NCBI RefSeq assembly: GCF_003352165.1
Contig: NZ_CP029176.1
Location: 2,480,001-2,544,000 of the forward strand
Source: Acidibrevibacterium fodinaquatile
GTDB taxonomy: Bacteria > Pseudomonadota > Alphaproteobacteria > Acetobacterales > Acetobacteraceae
Direction: 5' to 3'
DNA: 64,000 nucleotides
The notes below the pieces were generated by a model. It made no database searches, was not told the DNA's origin, and worked only from the letters and a program-made list of their open reading frames with translations. Position numbers and translations under genes: made by a program. Positions 63,932 to 64,000 of the stretch are shown here, piece by piece. Within the stretch, counting starts at the first letter, position 1. Each line of letters opens with the position of its first letter.

Positions 63932-64000
63932 TCAACCGCCCGGCTGGCTGCCGGCCGGGCGACCAATGCCGTAATAGGCAAAGCCGGCTTCGCGCATCGT
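63932..64000 (-). CDS. Partial CDS at window edge (C-terminal 22 aa)
   Basis: Only the last 22 codons are in the window, reading TMREAGFAYYGIGRPAGSQP then GG and a stop adjacent to the following start codon. Too short to identify; the adjacency suggests co-transcription with the methyltransferase-glycosyltransferase gene. Confidence 0.5.
   Translation of the reverse strand, partial: TMREAGFAYYGIGRPAGSQPGG

Overview
The window looks like chromosome of a GC-rich alphaproteobacterium, possibly a Rhodospirillales/Acetobacteraceae-type lineage. This is inferred from base composition, dense operons with many ATGA stop/start overlaps, an FnrN-type regulator, SspB and ScsB homologues, and a tetrahydromethanopterin (H4MPT)-linked formaldehyde-activating enzyme. 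Most of the window is ordinary metabolism. No tRNA, rRNA or CRISPR array was seen.

The outstanding feature is an intact-looking casposon at 28954-44648 (about 15.7 kb). It has 60-bp perfect terminal inverted repeats and is flanked by a 14-bp direct repeat (12-14 bp, because the end is ambiguous). It sits inside the helicase gene hrpB: removing the element and one repeat copy restores the hrpB frame exactly. The element encodes a Cas1 integrase (casposase), a family B DNA polymerase with exonuclease motifs and an HNH nuclease, with no Cas2 and no CRISPR array. Its left arm (minus strand) reads ParB-like, Mom-like DNA modification protein, HTH-type protein, HNH, PolB. Its right arm (plus strand) reads unknown DNA-binding-like protein, Cas1, HsdM, HsdS, Abi_C-like, HEPN-like, small ORF, HsdR. 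It is therefore a self-integrating element that carries a complete type I restriction-modification locus plus an anti-restriction-type DNA modifier. The outermost gene on each arm (polB and hsdR) takes its stop codon, and the same last four residues, from the inverted repeats.

Left flank: 1-3611 holds an IclR regulator, fae with CitG-like and ATP-grasp genes (H4MPT-type C1 metabolism) and a cytochrome b561. 3629-9463 holds amidase, ilvE, NIPSNAP, a double palindrome, prpB, an HDAC-family deacetylase and DUF192. 9530-14134 is a branched-chain-amino-acid-type ABC transporter with a LivG-LivF fusion. 14151-16294 is argF-argD. 16415-18110 holds an AT-rich fnr-type regulator, an OmpA-like lipoprotein and a small protein. 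18190-22060 is a queuosine operon (queA-tgt-queF-queG-RHH). 22064-27723 holds VOC, fumarase, sspB, a DMT permease and scsB/dsbD.

Right flank: 44649-46007 is the 3' remnant of hrpB. 46094-50982 holds two HtrA-type periplasmic proteases followed by an OmpR-type two-component system, probably an envelope-stress module. 51081-62172 is one tightly overlapped operon: a molybdenum hydroxylase of the xanthine dehydrogenase family, a 6-hydroxynicotinate-reductase-like protein, UPF0280, an AA_synth-family protein and an ABC transporter with a LivH-LivM fused permease. It is probably for uptake and oxidation of an N-heterocyclic compound. 62192-64000 starts a cell-surface/glycosylation locus.
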